A stretch of DNA of 64,000 nucleotides from W-Chloroflexi-9 sp045863195 (GTDB lineage: Bacteria > Chloroflexota > Dehalococcoidia > UBA2979): NCBI GenBank assembly GCA_045863195.1, contig BTUI01000001.1, forward strand, positions 372,001 to 436,000, read 5' to 3'. This document shows, one piece after another, positions 8,411-17,224 of this stretch (its first letter is position 1; each line of letters begins with the position of its first letter). Below the pieces are notes generated by a model. It was not told where the DNA came from. It did not search any database and saw only the letters and a list, made by a program, of their open reading frames with translations. Made by a program: the position numbers and the translations under genes.

Positions 8411-10078
8411 ATGGACACCACCACAGAGTCCTCCGCCTCGGCGGATCGCATCCGCACTTCCGGCGACACCGAGGTCGCGACCTACCTGGAGGTCGCCGGC
8501 GCGCGCGAGCCCGGAGCCGTCCTGACGCCCGCCCCCAACGCGCCCGAGGCCGTCGTCGTGCTCGACTACGGCTCCCAGTTCTCCATGCTCATCACGCGGC
8601 GGATCCGCGAGGCGAACGTCTACTCCGAGATGGTCCCGTGGGACACCCCGCCCGAGAAGTTGAACCACCTGCGGGTGCAGGCGTTCATCCTCTCCGGCGG
8701 CCCCTCCTCCGTGTACGAGGACGGCGCGCCCTCGTTGCCGCCTTATGTCGTGAACTCGGGACTCCCGATCCTCGGCATCTGCTACGGGATGCAGCTGCTC
8801 ACCCACACCCTCGGCGGCCGCGTAGAGCCGTCCGAGGAACGTGAGTACGGCCACGCGATCCTGAACCTCACGGAGGCGGCGAACCCGCTCTTCAAGGGGC
8901 TGCCGGGCACCCTCCCCGTCTGGGCCTCGCACGGCGACAAGGTGACGCAACTCCCGCCGGGCTTCCACGGCATCGCCCAGTCGGACAACGCCCCGGTCGC
9001 GGTGATGACGGACGGCGCGAAGTACTTCGGCATCCAGTTCCACCCAGAGGTCGCCCACACCCCGCAGGGTGACGCCCTGATCCGCAACTTCCTCTTCGAG
9101 GTCGCGAACTGCGCGGGTGACTGGACCGCCGGCAACTTCGTCGAGGAGTCGGTCGAGGCGATCCGGAAGGCCGTCGGCGACGGCCAGGTGATCTGCGCGC
9201 TGTCCGGCGGCGTGGACTCCGCCGTCGCGGCCGCCCTCGTGCATCGCGCGGTCGGCGATCAGCTGACCTGCATCTTCGTGGACAACGGCCTCCTCCGGAT
9301 GGGCGAGGCCGAGCGCGTCGTCGAGACGTTCACGAAGCACATGGCGATCACGCTGCGCCACGTGGACGCGACCGACCGCTTCCTGGAACAACTGGCGGAG
9401 GTCACGAACCCGGAGACGAAGCGGAAGCGCATCGGCGAGACGTTCATCCGGCTCTTCGAGGACGAGACGCGCTCCCTCGGCCGGGTCGACTTCCTCGTCC
9501 AGGGCACCACCTACCCGGACGTGATCGAGTCGGCCTCCACCGGCAACAACGCCGCGGTGAAGATCAAGTCGCACCACAACGTCGGCGGCCTGCCGAAGGA
9601 CATGCGCCTCACGCTGATCGAGCCGCTGCGCAACCTGTTCAAGGACGAGGTGCGCCGCGTCGGCAAGGAACTCGGCCTGCCGGACGAGATGGTGTTCCGC
9701 CAGCCGTTCCCCGGCCCGGGCCTCGCGATCCGCGTGATCGGCGAGGTAACGCGCGACAAGCTGGAGGTGCTCCGGCGCGCCGACTGGATCGTGATGGACG
9801 AGATCAAGAAGGCGCAGGTCTACTACGACCTCTGGCAGGCCTTCGCCGTCCTCACCGACACGAAGTCGGTGGGCGTCCAGGGCGATTTCCGCACGTACGG
9901 CTTCACGGTCGCGCTCCGCATCGTCACCGCGGAGGACGCGATGACCGCGGACTGGGCGCGCCTCCCGTACGACCTGCTCGCCAGCATCTCCACGCGCATC
10001 ACCAACGAGGTGCGCGAGATCAACCGCGTGGTCTACGACATCACGTCGAAGCCGCCCGGGACGATCGAGTGGGAATAG
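8411..10078 (+). CDS. guaA: GMP synthase (glutamine-hydrolysing)
   Basis: Converts XMP, ATP and glutamine to GMP. The 555 residues comprise a class I glutamine amidotransferase domain (LDYGSQ 51-56, nucleophile Cys124 in GICYGMQL, His211 and Glu213 in FHPEV), an ATP pyrophosphatase domain with the P-loop SGGVDS at 265-270, and a normal dimerisation domain ending TIEWE. About 45 residues precede the amidotransferase domain, more than usual (510-525 is common). The next Met is well inside the fold, so the ATG at 8411 with AGGA upstream is retained. purD follows after 4 nt. Confidence 0.96.
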   Translation: MDTTTESSASADRIRTSGDTEVATYLEVAGAREPGAVLTPAPNAPEAVVVLDYGSQFSMLITRRIREANVYSEMVPWDTPPEKLNHLRVQAFILSGGPSSVYEDGAPSLPPYVVNSGLPILGICYGMQLLTHTLGGRVEPSEEREYGHAILNLTEAANPLFKGLPGTLPVWASHGDKVTQLPPGFHGIAQSDNAPVAVMTDGAKYFGIQFHPEVAHTPQGDALIRNFLFEVANCAGDWTAGNFVEESVEAIRKAVGDGQVICALSGGVDSAVAAALVHRAVGDQLTCIFVDNGLLRMGEAERVVETFTKHMAITLRHVDATDRFLEQLAEVTNPETKRKRIGETFIRLFEDETRSLGRVDFLVQGTTYPDVIESASTGNNAAVKIKSHHNVGGLPKDMRLTLIEPLRNLFKDEVRRVGKELGLPDEMVFRQPFPGPGLAIRVIGEVTRDKLEVLRRADWIVMDEIKKAQVYYDLWQAFAVLTDTKSVGVQGDFRTYGFTVALRIVTAEDAMTADWARLPYDLLASISTRITNEVREINRVVYDITSKPPGTIEWE

Positions 10079-10082
10079 CCCG

Positions 10083-11378
10083 GTGGGCCTGAACGTCCTC
10101 CTCATCGGCTCCGGCGGTCGCGAGCACGCGATCGCCTGGAGCGTCGCCCGCTCTCCCCTGACCTCGAAGTTGTGGATCGCCCCCGGCAACGCCGGCACCG
10201 CCGCCCTCGGCGAGAACGTGGGCGGCGTCTCCCCGACGGACCCCGAGGCGGTACGTGCGCTCGCCGAGCGCGTCCGCACCGACCTCGTCGTCGTCTCCTC
10301 GGACGACCCGCTCGCGGCCGGCGTGGTGGACGCGGTGCAGGCGGCCGGCATCGCCGCGTTCGGCGCGACGCGCGCCGCCGCCGAGATCGAGTGGTCGAAG
10401 TCGTTCGCGAACGACCTCATGGCACGCGCCGGCATCGACACCGCCGCGAACCGCACCTTCGAGGATCCGGACGCCGCCGCCGCCTACGCGCGCAGCCTCG
10501 GCGGGCCGTGCGTGGTGAAGGCGGATGGGCTGGCCGCCGGCAAGGGCGTCACCGTCTGCGACACCGCCGAGGAGGCGGTCGCGGCGATCGACGCCGCGCT
10601 ACGCGGACGCGCCTTCGGCGCCTCCGGCGAGCGCGTGGTGGTGGTGGAGCGCATGTACGGCCGCGAGGTCAGCGGACACGCGTTCACGGACGGCGTGACG
10701 GTGCGCCACATGCCGTTCTCCTGCGACCACAAGGCGGTCTTCGACGGCAACCTCGGGCCGAACACGGGCGGCATGGGCGTCTACTCCCCACCGGCCTGGC
10801 TCGCGCCCGACACCGCCGAGGCGATCCGGCGCGACGTCACGGAGCGCGCGATCACCGCCATGCGGGAGGGCGGCCGCCCGTTCTCCGGCGTCCTCTACCC
10901 CGGCGTGATGGTCACCGCCACCGGGCCGCGCGTCTTCGAGTACAACTCGCGCTTCGGTGACCCGGAGACGCAGGTCCTGCTCCCCACGCTCCGCTCCGAC
11001 CTGCTCGCGGTCATGGACGCCTGCGCGCGCGGCCGCCTCGCGGACGTCGCCGTCGACTGGTCCGGCGCGGCGAGCGTCGGCGTCGTGATGGCGTCCGAGG
11101 GCTACCCCGGCCCCTCCCCCACCGGCCGCCCGATCACCGGCCTCGACGCCGTCGATGCGGACGTGCAGGTGTTCCTCGCCGGCGCGAAGCGCGACGACTC
11201 GGGCCGCCTCGTCACCGCCGGCGGGCGCGTGCTCTGCGTGGTCGCCCAGGGCGCGACGATGGAGCAGGCACGCGAGCGCGCGTACGACAACATCCGCCGC
11301 ATCCACTTCGAGGGCGCGCACTACCGCACCGACATCGGCGCGACGTACTCGGAGCCGCTCGTCTTCGCGCGGCGGTAG
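10083..11378 (+). CDS. purD: Phosphoribosylamine-glycine ligase
   Basis: ATP-grasp enzyme forming glycinamide ribonucleotide in de novo purine synthesis. The 431 residues begin with GSGGREHAIAW and PGNAG (N-domain), then VVKADGLAAGKGV (ATP-binding), GPNTGGMGVYSPP and the R-x-GDPETQ-type stretch FNSRFGDPETQ-like YNSRFGDPETQ. It starts with GTG 4 nt after the guaA stop, so the two are co-transcribed. The stop is followed at once by a converging toxin-antitoxin pair on the other strand. Confidence 0.96.
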   Translation: MGLNVLLIGSGGREHAIAWSVARSPLTSKLWIAPGNAGTAALGENVGGVSPTDPEAVRALAERVRTDLVVVSSDDPLAAGVVDAVQAAGIAAFGATRAAAEIEWSKSFANDLMARAGIDTAANRTFEDPDAAAAYARSLGGPCVVKADGLAAGKGVTVCDTAEEAVAAIDAALRGRAFGASGERVVVVERMYGREVSGHAFTDGVTVRHMPFSCDHKAVFDGNLGPNTGGMGVYSPPAWLAPDTAEAIRRDVTERAITAMREGGRPFSGVLYPGVMVTATGPRVFEYNSRFGDPETQVLLPTLRSDLLAVMDACARGRLADVAVDWSGAASVGVVMASEGYPGPSPTGRPITGLDAVDADVQVFLAGAKRDDSGRLVTAGGRVLCVVAQGATMEQARERAYDNIRRIHFEGAHYRTDIGATYSEPLVFARR

Positions 11379-11381
11379 GGA

Positions 11382-11768
11382 CTACGCGTCGCCCGCGTCG
11401 CCCGGCGCTGCCGCCGGCAGCGGCGTGAAGCGCACGCGCCCATCCTCCACGACCGCGAAGTGGCCGTCCCAGTCCTCAGCCGGTCGGGACGTGAGCGCTG
11501 CAAGGAGCACGCTCGCCCGAACCTCCGGCGTGCCGTGGACGCGAACCAGGATCACGCCCGCGCGTGCCCGGGCCCCCGAACGAAAGACGATCTCGCCGAA
11601 GTCCTTGTCTCCAGTGACGAGCACCCGCTGTTCGCGCGCGGCCAGCGCGAGCACTCCATCGTCGGTGATCCCCGGCGCAGCCGCGGCGACGTACATCACG
11701 TCGTGGCCCGCCGAGCGGAGCGCCTCCACGGTCGTCCGCGGGATGTTCTCGTCGACGAGCATGCGCAT
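11382..11768 (-). CDS. DUF5615 PIN-like protein, probable toxin
   Basis: The 128-residue protein starts MRMLVDENIPR, has VLVTGDKDFGEIV in the middle and a proline/alanine-rich tail. The early Asp-Glu-Asn and the TGDKDFG block are the acidic residues expected of DUF5615 PIN-like proteins, the toxin half of DUF433/DUF5615 (VapB45/VapC45-type) modules. It lies 29 nt after a DUF433 gene on the same strand, antitoxin first, as is usual. Activity as an RNase is inferred from family and context only. The first of two adjacent ATGs (11768) is used. Confidence 0.85.
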   Translation of the reverse strand: MRMLVDENIPRTTVEALRSAGHDVMYVAAAAPGITDDGVLALAAREQRVLVTGDKDFGEIVFRSGARARAGVILVRVHGTPEVRASVLLAALTSRPAEDWDGHFAVVEDGRVRFTPLPAAAPGDAGDA

Positions 11769-11797
11769 CGGTGATCCCGAGACTGGAGGGCGGCGGG

Positions 11798-12028
11798 CTA
11801 CGCGTTCAGCGGGTAGACCTTCTCGGCGGCGAGGCGTTCGCTCGCGTAGCGCAGGCAGGCGAGGATGTCGTCGCGCGTGAGCGCGGGATACTCCGCGACG
11901 ATCTGGGACTCGGTCCATCCGTCGGCAAGCAGACCGACGACGAACTCCACGGCGAGGCGCGTGCCCCTGACCACCGGCTTGCCGGCGAGGACATCAGCAC
12001 GCAACTCGATCCGTTCTTCCCAACCCAT
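11798..12028 (-). CDS. DUF433 family protein, probable antitoxin
   Basis: A 76-residue protein with the complete DUF433 pattern: a start like RIELRADVLAGKPVVRGTRL, the helix-turn-helix-like GWTESQIVAEYPALTRDDI, then ACLRYASE. DUF433 proteins bind DNA and pair with PIN-like toxins. The ATG at 12028 is preceded by GGAG at a normal distance. It is followed by the DUF5615 gene, so it is read as the antitoxin of a type II module. Confidence 0.88.
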   Translation of the reverse strand: MGWEERIELRADVLAGKPVVRGTRLAVEFVVGLLADGWTESQIVAEYPALTRDDILACLRYASERLAAEKVYPLNA

Positions 12029-12133
12029 CGCCGGCTCCAGATCCCCAGGCGAAGACAACGTACGCCCGCCCGCCCGCGCCTGTCGACAGTTGCGCGGCGG
12101 CGCGCTCCAGTCGCCGCCTGTAGACTCACCCAC

Positions 12134-12532
12134 ATGACCACCGTCCGCTGTCCCATGCCGGAATGCCGCAAGCGCGTCGACCTGGACGCGATCCCGAGAC
12201 CGCCCGAGCAGCCCTCGACGCCGCCGTGCCTGCACTTCATCGCCGCCTGGGGAGCCGGCCGCGGCCCCGCTGCGGAGGCGGTGCTGTGGGGGCTCGCGGG
12301 GAACCGCGAGTTCCAGGTCCGCAACCTGCGCCCCGGTGAGGTGCGCCCCGAGCGCATCGAGGCGTTCCGCGCCGCCCTCGACGAGGTCGCGCGGCGCTTC
12401 GCGCACGAGGTCGCCTCGGACGCAGCGGGCGAGGGTGCGCTCTTCGGCGACATCCACGAGCGCAACCACGTCGCGCGGGAGTTCGCGCATCTGATCCTCG
12501 GGCCTGACCCGATCCCGCCAGGACTGGCGTAG
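12134..12532 (+). CDS. Hypothetical protein
   Basis: A 132-residue soluble protein of unrecognised family. The N-terminus holds a cysteine cluster (RCPMPEC, then PPCLHF about 20 residues on) that could bind zinc, followed by a helical, acidic C-terminal half (IEAFRAALDEVARRFAHEV). A TAGACT hexamer lies only 7 bp before the ATG, which would suit a nearly leaderless transcript. It is divergent from the DUF433/DUF5615 pair. No function is proposed. Confidence 0.6.
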   Translation: MTTVRCPMPECRKRVDLDAIPRPPEQPSTPPCLHFIAAWGAGRGPAAEAVLWGLAGNREFQVRNLRPGEVRPERIEAFRAALDEVARRFAHEVASDAAGEGALFGDIHERNHVAREFAHLILGPDPIPPGLA

Positions 12533-12564
12533 CCTCAACCCCCGTACACGAGAGGAGCCGACCG

Positions 12565-12906
12565 ATGCCCGCTGCCGCCCGCTGGCGTGGCTACGACGAG
12601 ACGAAGCCGATCGAGATGTTCCCGGGCGTGGTGCGCCGGACACTGGTCTCTGGCGACGGCCATACCCTCGTGCGGATCGAACTGGCGCAGGACGCAGTGG
12701 TGCCGCTGCACACCCACCCGCACGAGCAGGCCGGCACCGTCGTCTCCGGGCGCATCATCTTCGGCATCGACGGCACCGACCGCGAGGTGGCCGCCGGCGG
12801 CTCCTACTTCGTGCCCGGCACCGTCCCCCACCACGCCCGCGCCCTGGAGCCCTCCGTCCTCATCGAGGTCTTCGCCCCGGTGCGGGAGGAGTACGCATAC
12901 GACTGA
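12565..12906 (+). CDS. Cupin-domain protein
   Basis: A single small beta-barrel of 113 residues. Cupin motif 1 is visible as PLHTHPHEQAGTVVSG (two His and a Glu as likely metal ligands), and motif 2 as YFVPGTVPHHARA with a further His. Such small cupins bind a metal or a small ligand, and function ranges from sugar isomerases to regulators, so none is assigned. The ATG follows GAGGAG at good spacing, 32 nt after the preceding hypothetical gene, and the two may be co-transcribed. Confidence 0.88.
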   Translation: MPAAARWRGYDETKPIEMFPGVVRRTLVSGDGHTLVRIELAQDAVVPLHTHPHEQAGTVVSGRIIFGIDGTDREVAAGGSYFVPGTVPHHARALEPSVLIEVFAPVREEYAYD

Positions 12907-13034
12907 GGGGGCGGGGCGCACGCTCGGCACCGGGACGTCCGTCCCTTCCCTCGCGCGCGCGGGCTCTCTAGACTTCCCGGGTAAGGCCAGCGTCCAACCG
13001 CGCCCCGCTCGCGCCCCCGAAGGCGAGTCCCCCG

Positions 13035-14336
13035 ATGATCCCTCGATATGCCCGCCCGGAGATGACCGCCGTCTGGTCGGACGAGCGCAAGTTCGAGCTG
13101 TGGCTGAAGGTCGAGGTCGCCGTCGTCCAGGCCTGGGGTGACGAGGGCGTCGCGCCGGCCGAGGACGTCGAGAAGGTCGTCGCGAACGCGCGCGTCGATG
13201 TGCCCGCCGTGATGCGCTACATCGAGGAGACGCACCACGACGTCACCGCGTTCCTGCGCTCCGTCGCCGACTCGCTCGGGCAGGAGTCGCGCTGGGTCCA
13301 CTACGGCCTCACCAGCAACGACGTGTGGGACACCGCCACGTGCCTGCAGATGCTCGAGGCGCTCGAGCTGATCGAGGCGGGCGTGGTGCGGCTGCGCGAG
13401 GTGATCGCGCGCCGCGCGCTGGAGCACAAAGACACCGTCTGCATCGGCCGCACGCACGGCGTGCACGCGGAGCCCACCACCTTCGGCATGAAACTGGCCG
13501 TGTGGGTGGAGGAACTCCGCCGCCACGAGGAGCGCATCGCGCTCGCGCGGAAGCACACCGCCGTCGGCCAGATGTCCGGCCCCGTCGGCACGCACGCCTC
13601 GGTGCCGCCGAGCGTGGAGGAGAACGCCTGCCACCGCCTGGGCCTCGCCGTCGCGAAGGTGACGACGCAGGTGATCCAGCGTGACCGTCACGCCTTCTAC
13701 CTCAACGTCCTCGCCGGCGTCGCCGCCTCGCTGGAGAAATTCGCGACGGAGATCCGCGGCCTGCAGCGCACCGACATCCTGGAGGCCGAAGAGCCGTTCG
13801 ACGAGGGCGGGCAGACCGGCTCGTCGTCCATGCCGCACAAGCGCAACCCGGAACTGTGCGAGCGCGTCTGCGGCCTCGCGCGGACGCTGCGCGGCTACGC
13901 GGTCACGGGGATGGAGAACGTGGCGCTCTGGCACGAGCGTGACATCTCGCACTCCAGCGCGGAGCGGATCATCCTGCCGGACGCGACCGGGCTGCTGGAC
14001 TACGCGCTGCACATCTTCACCGGCGTCATGGACGGTCTGGTGGTCTACCCGCAGCGCATGGCCCGCAACCTGGAACGGACGCAGGGCCTCATCTACTCCT
14101 CGAAGGTGCTGAACGCGCTGATCGAGTCCGGGATGAAGCGCCAGGCGGCGTACGAGATCGTGAAGAAGCACTCCATGCGCGCCTGGCGCGAGGAGGTGCC
14201 GTACCGCGGCCTGCTGGAGCAGGACCCGGAGGTGCAGGCGCGGCTCACGAGCGCGCAACTGGACGCGATCTTCGACCCGCGCGCCTTCCTGCAGCACACG
14301 GACACCACGTTCCGGCGGATTGGACTGCTGAAGTGA
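13035..14336 (+). CDS. purB: Adenylosuccinate lyase
   Basis: Catalyses two fumarate-releasing steps of purine synthesis. The 433 residues include YGLTSNDVWDT, the RTHGVHAEPTTFG block with His141 and the fumarase-superfamily signature SSSMPHKRNP at 263-272. Length fits the 430-residue PurB class. It starts at ATG 13035 after GAAGGCGAG. A TAGACT hexamer at 12969-12974 may be its -10 element, though the -35 is poor. purC overlaps its stop by 4 nt. Confidence 0.97.
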   Translation: MIPRYARPEMTAVWSDERKFELWLKVEVAVVQAWGDEGVAPAEDVEKVVANARVDVPAVMRYIEETHHDVTAFLRSVADSLGQESRWVHYGLTSNDVWDTATCLQMLEALELIEAGVVRLREVIARRALEHKDTVCIGRTHGVHAEPTTFGMKLAVWVEELRRHEERIALARKHTAVGQMSGPVGTHASVPPSVEENACHRLGLAVAKVTTQVIQRDRHAFYLNVLAGVAASLEKFATEIRGLQRTDILEAEEPFDEGGQTGSSSMPHKRNPELCERVCGLARTLRGYAVTGMENVALWHERDISHSSAERIILPDATGLLDYALHIFTGVMDGLVVYPQRMARNLERTQGLIYSSKVLNALIESGMKRQAAYEIVKKHSMRAWREEVPYRGLLEQDPEVQARLTSAQLDAIFDPRAFLQHTDTTFRRIGLLK

Positions 14337-15271
14337 CCTCCAGCACCTCGAACGCCTCGGAACCGATGCTCACCACCGACCTGCCGCTGACGCGCCTCCA
14401 CCAGGGCAAGGTGCGCGACGTGTACGCGCTGCCCGCCCGCCCCGGCGAGGGCGACCGCGTGCTCCTCGTGGCGACCGACCGGGTGTCGGCGTTCGACTTC
14501 GTGCTGCCGAACGCGGTGCCGCGCAAGGGTGAGGTGCTGACGCGCCTCTCCGAGTTCTGGTACGGCAAGACCGGCGACGTGGTGCCGAACGGCTTCGTCG
14601 CCGTGCTCGACGCCTCGAACGCGGCGCGCTTCGGCGTGGAGGACCCGCGCTACTTCGGCCGCTCGATGGTGATGCGTCGCGCCGAGGTGCTGAAGGTGGA
14701 GTGCGTGGTGCGCGGCTTCCTCACCGGCTCCGGCTGGAAGGACTACCAGGCGACCGGCCGCGTCTCTGGCATCACGCTGCCGGAGGGCCTGCGCATGGCG
14801 GAGCGCCTGATCGACCCGCTCTTCACGCCCTCCAGTAAGGCGGACCCGCCCGCCCATGACGCGCCGATGTCCTTCGAGGAGGTCGAGGCGGTGCTGGGCG
14901 TGGAGGTAGCGAACGCCGTGAAGCTGCGGTCGCTGGCGCTGTACCGCTTCGGCGCGCACCTCTGCGGCGAGCGCGGCATCCTGGTCGCGGACACGAAGTT
15001 CGAGTTCGGGATGATCGATGGCGAGCCGTGCCTGATCGACGAGGTGATGACGCCGGACTCGTCACGCTTCTGGCCCGCCGACCGGTACGAGGTGGGCCGC
15101 GACCAGCCCTCGTTCGACAAGCAGCCGCTGCGTGACTGGCTCGCGGCGCACTGGGACATGCAGGGCGCCCCGCCCTCGCTGCCCGCCGAGGTGATCGAGG
15201 CGACGAGCGAGCGCTACCAGGAGGCGTTCCGCCGCATCACCGGCGCCCCGCTCCCGCCGCCCGCCGCCTGA
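14333..15271 (+). CDS. purC: Phosphoribosylaminoimidazole-succinocarboxamide synthase
   Basis: Joins CAIR and aspartate in purine synthesis. The 312-residue protein shows QGKVRDVY near the N-terminus, LVATDRVSAFDFVLPN, the ECVVRGFLTGSGWKDYQ block and LVADTKFEFG plus IDEVMTPDSSRFWP. It belongs to the longer (about 300-residue) form. The GTG start at 14333 lies inside the purB stop (GTGA), so purB and purC are coupled. A perfect hairpin 8 nt after the stop should terminate the unit. purS/Q/L do not follow here; purS is at 20706. Confidence 0.97.
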   Translation: MTSSTSNASEPMLTTDLPLTRLHQGKVRDVYALPARPGEGDRVLLVATDRVSAFDFVLPNAVPRKGEVLTRLSEFWYGKTGDVVPNGFVAVLDASNAARFGVEDPRYFGRSMVMRRAEVLKVECVVRGFLTGSGWKDYQATGRVSGITLPEGLRMAERLIDPLFTPSSKADPPAHDAPMSFEEVEAVLGVEVANAVKLRSLALYRFGAHLCGERGILVADTKFEFGMIDGEPCLIDEVMTPDSSRFWPADRYEVGRDQPSFDKQPLRDWLAAHWDMQGAPPSLPAEVIEATSERYQEAFRRITGAPLPPPAA

Positions 15272-15278
15272 GGTCGCT

Positions 15279-15308
15279 CGCCTCGACCGGCAGGGGCCGG
15301 TCGAGGCG
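15279..15308 (+). terminator. Hairpin terminator after purBC
   Basis: A perfect 13-bp stem (CGCCTCGACCGGC and its complement) with an AGGG loop begins 7 nt after the purC stop. No clear T-run follows, as is common in high-GC genomes, so termination is inferred from stem strength and position. Confidence 0.6.
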
Positions 15309-15465
15309 TCCCGCTCGCACCTCGCCCCGGACGGACTGGCCGAGGCGTCACGTACGGCAGGCTCGAAGATGCCTCGCCCGACGCATTGCGGCGCGATTAC
15401 GAAATGCATAGGCTGCCGCCGATCCGGGGTATCCCGGACGTCATTCATCGTGCGAGGTGATCACA

Positions 15466-16566
15466 GTGGCGATGCGCTTCAGGGCGGCAGTGCATATCGG
15501 GATCGGGGCCATGCTCACCCTCCTGGCACTCGGGGGATGGCAGATGGCTGAACGGGCGTTCTCCGCGGGCACGGTGATCAGTGCGTGCGCGCACGTCAAC
15601 AGCGGCAGCCTGCGCGTGGTGAGCAGTGCCAGTGCCTGCCGGAACAACGAGTCCTTCGTCCAGTGGAACGAACAGGGCCCCGCGGGCCCCACCGGCCCAC
15701 AGGGTGCACCGGGCGTGCAGGGTCCCGCCGGCCCAGCCGGGCCCGCAGGACCGCAGGGTGATCAGGGCCCGGCTGGGCCCCAGGGGGAGCAGGGCGAACA
15801 GGGGCCCGCTGGCCCCGCCGGGCCCCAGGGTGTCGCCGGGCCCGCCGGCCCGACGGGTGCGACCGGCCCCGCCGGCCCGCAGGGGCCCGCCGGCACGGTG
15901 GCAGCGCAGTCCTGTCCGTCAGGCCAGTTCGTGACCGGGTTCGCGGCGGGCGGCACCGTGACCTGTTCCGCACCGCCCGCGGGCGGCGGCGGTGCGATCC
16001 ACACGCTGACGGTCGTGGTCTCCGGGTCCGGCTCGGTGAGCAGCGCGCCCGCGGGCATCAACTGCCCGCCCACCTGCTCGCAGTCCTTCACGGGCGGCAC
16101 CTTCGTGACGCTGACCGCGTCTCCCGCGACGAATTACGCCTTCGACGGATGGTCCGGTGCATGCTCCGGGACCGGGTCGTGCGTGGTCACGATGGATGGC
16201 GCGAAGAACGTGGCGGCGACCTTCAGGCTCGCGGGGGGGATCCTTAGCATCTCGTCGACGTCCCTCGGCGACTTCGACATTGGTGAGCGCCGGGTGATCA
16301 CGGTGACGAACATTGGGTCGGGGTCGACCGCCGCGCTCACCGTGCAGATCAACGGCACCTACTTCGGGATCGTGCCCGCGATCGCACTCCCCCCCGTGGC
16401 CGACACCTGTTCCGGCGCGGTGCTGTCGCCGGGCGGCAGTTGTCAGTTCACGCTGACGTTCTCCCCGCCTCCGGGGGTGCCATCCGGGCTGTATCACGGG
16501 ACGTTGAGCGTCTACAGCTTTAACACCCCGCCGAACGGGCTGAGTCTCCGCGGGATCGTCCCCTAG
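15466..16566 (+). CDS. Secreted collagen-like protein with InlB-type and Ig-like C-terminal domains
   Basis: About 366 residues. An N-terminal hydrophobic segment (IGIGAMLTLLALGGW) suggests export. Next is a short globular stretch containing two Cys, then about 80 residues of uninterrupted G-x-y triplets of the GPAGPQ type, a collagen-like triple helix. The C-terminal half has a divergent InlB B-repeat-like domain (VSGSGSVSSAPAG, CSQSFTGGTFVTLTASPA, FDGWSGACSG, KNVAATF) and a final beta-rich domain resembling choice-of-anchor/ASH domains (LGDFDIGERRVITVTN). It is likely a cell-surface or fibrous adhesion protein. The GTG at 15466 is chosen because GAGG lies 8 nt upstream; GTG 15457 and ATG 15472 are alternatives. 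Confidence 0.85.
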   Translation: MAMRFRAAVHIGIGAMLTLLALGGWQMAERAFSAGTVISACAHVNSGSLRVVSSASACRNNESFVQWNEQGPAGPTGPQGAPGVQGPAGPAGPAGPQGDQGPAGPQGEQGEQGPAGPAGPQGVAGPAGPTGATGPAGPQGPAGTVAAQSCPSGQFVTGFAAGGTVTCSAPPAGGGGAIHTLTVVVSGSGSVSSAPAGINCPPTCSQSFTGGTFVTLTASPATNYAFDGWSGACSGTGSCVVTMDGAKNVAATFRLAGGILSISSTSLGDFDIGERRVITVTNIGSGSTAALTVQINGTYFGIVPAIALPPVADTCSGAVLSPGGSCQFTLTFSPPPGVPSGLYHGTLSVYSFNTPPNGLSLRGIVP

Positions 16567-16595
16567 GCCCGCGAGCCGAACGCACGAGGTCCATC

Positions 16596-16623
16596 GAGGG
16601 GCGGGCAGCAGTGCCCGCCCCTC
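16596..16623 (+). terminator. Hairpin terminator after the collagen-like gene
   Basis: A perfect 12-bp stem (GAGGGGCGGGCA and complement) with a GCAG loop starts 29 nt after the stop codon and is followed by TTCG. It is the strongest simple hairpin at this gene end. Confidence 0.6.
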
Positions 16624-16679
16624 TTCGCACCCGCCAGAGCGGGAAGCCCTGGTCCCGTGGCCGTCGAGGCGTGACGTAG

Positions 16680-17224
16680 CGCCGTAGATCCAATGGGGGC
16701 TGCCGCCCCCATTGGGGCTGCGCCCCTGCTGTTCCGATCGGCGCGAGGCTGCGCCCGCGCCTCGATCGCCACACGCGCACCCTCGGCGCCTCGCAGACAG
16801 CGCCGAGGCCAGCACAACCCGCCGAGGCGCACAGCGACGCCCGCGCCGAAGCCGTCGCTGCCCGTCGCGCCAAGCGGCCGCCGGAGCCGTCGCGCGCGGG
16901 CCGAAGGCCCACACTCCGGCCCGTCGCGGCAGCGACCGGGGCCCAGGCGTGATGGGGTTCCACCCCATCACAATCATCCCCCCTCGCCCCGGGGCGAGGG
17001 GGCAGGGGGAGTGGGGCGCGCCGCGCCAGCGGCGGGCTGCGGCCTCACCCGCACCATCGAGCCTCACGGACGCCGAGCGACCGCGCTTCGACAGGCTCAG
17101 CGTGAGCGGGGACGTGGGAGCGCGGCGCCCTCGGCGCAAGCAACGCCCGAGGCCAGCACGGACCCGCCGAGGCGCACAGCGACGCCCGCACCGGAGCCGT
17201 CACTGGCCGTCGCGCCGAGCGACC
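16680..17224. repeat. Repeat-rich intergenic region 1 (palindromes, direct repeat, inverted 36-nt block)
   Basis: No gene is seen here. Visible structure: a 10-bp hairpin at 16691-16714; a direct repeat of about 95 bp, 16780-16877 and 17128-17224, the second copy ending right at the pheS stop codon; a 36-nt block at 16914-16949 that recurs exactly, inverted, at 21189-21224; directly after it a double-hairpin unit with hairpin 1 (16949-16971, 10-bp stem), a 7-nt linker, a perfect 24-nt palindrome (16979-17002) and CAGGGGG. A 24-nt word beginning CTTCGACAGGCTCAGC lies at 17086-17109. The open frames in this stretch look like composition artefacts with no homology I recognise. Confidence 0.75.

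Noticed and set aside
16567..17224. CRISPR-like array in the repeat region
   Set aside because: Repeats are few, of unequal spacing and mostly palindromic, and there are no cas genes.
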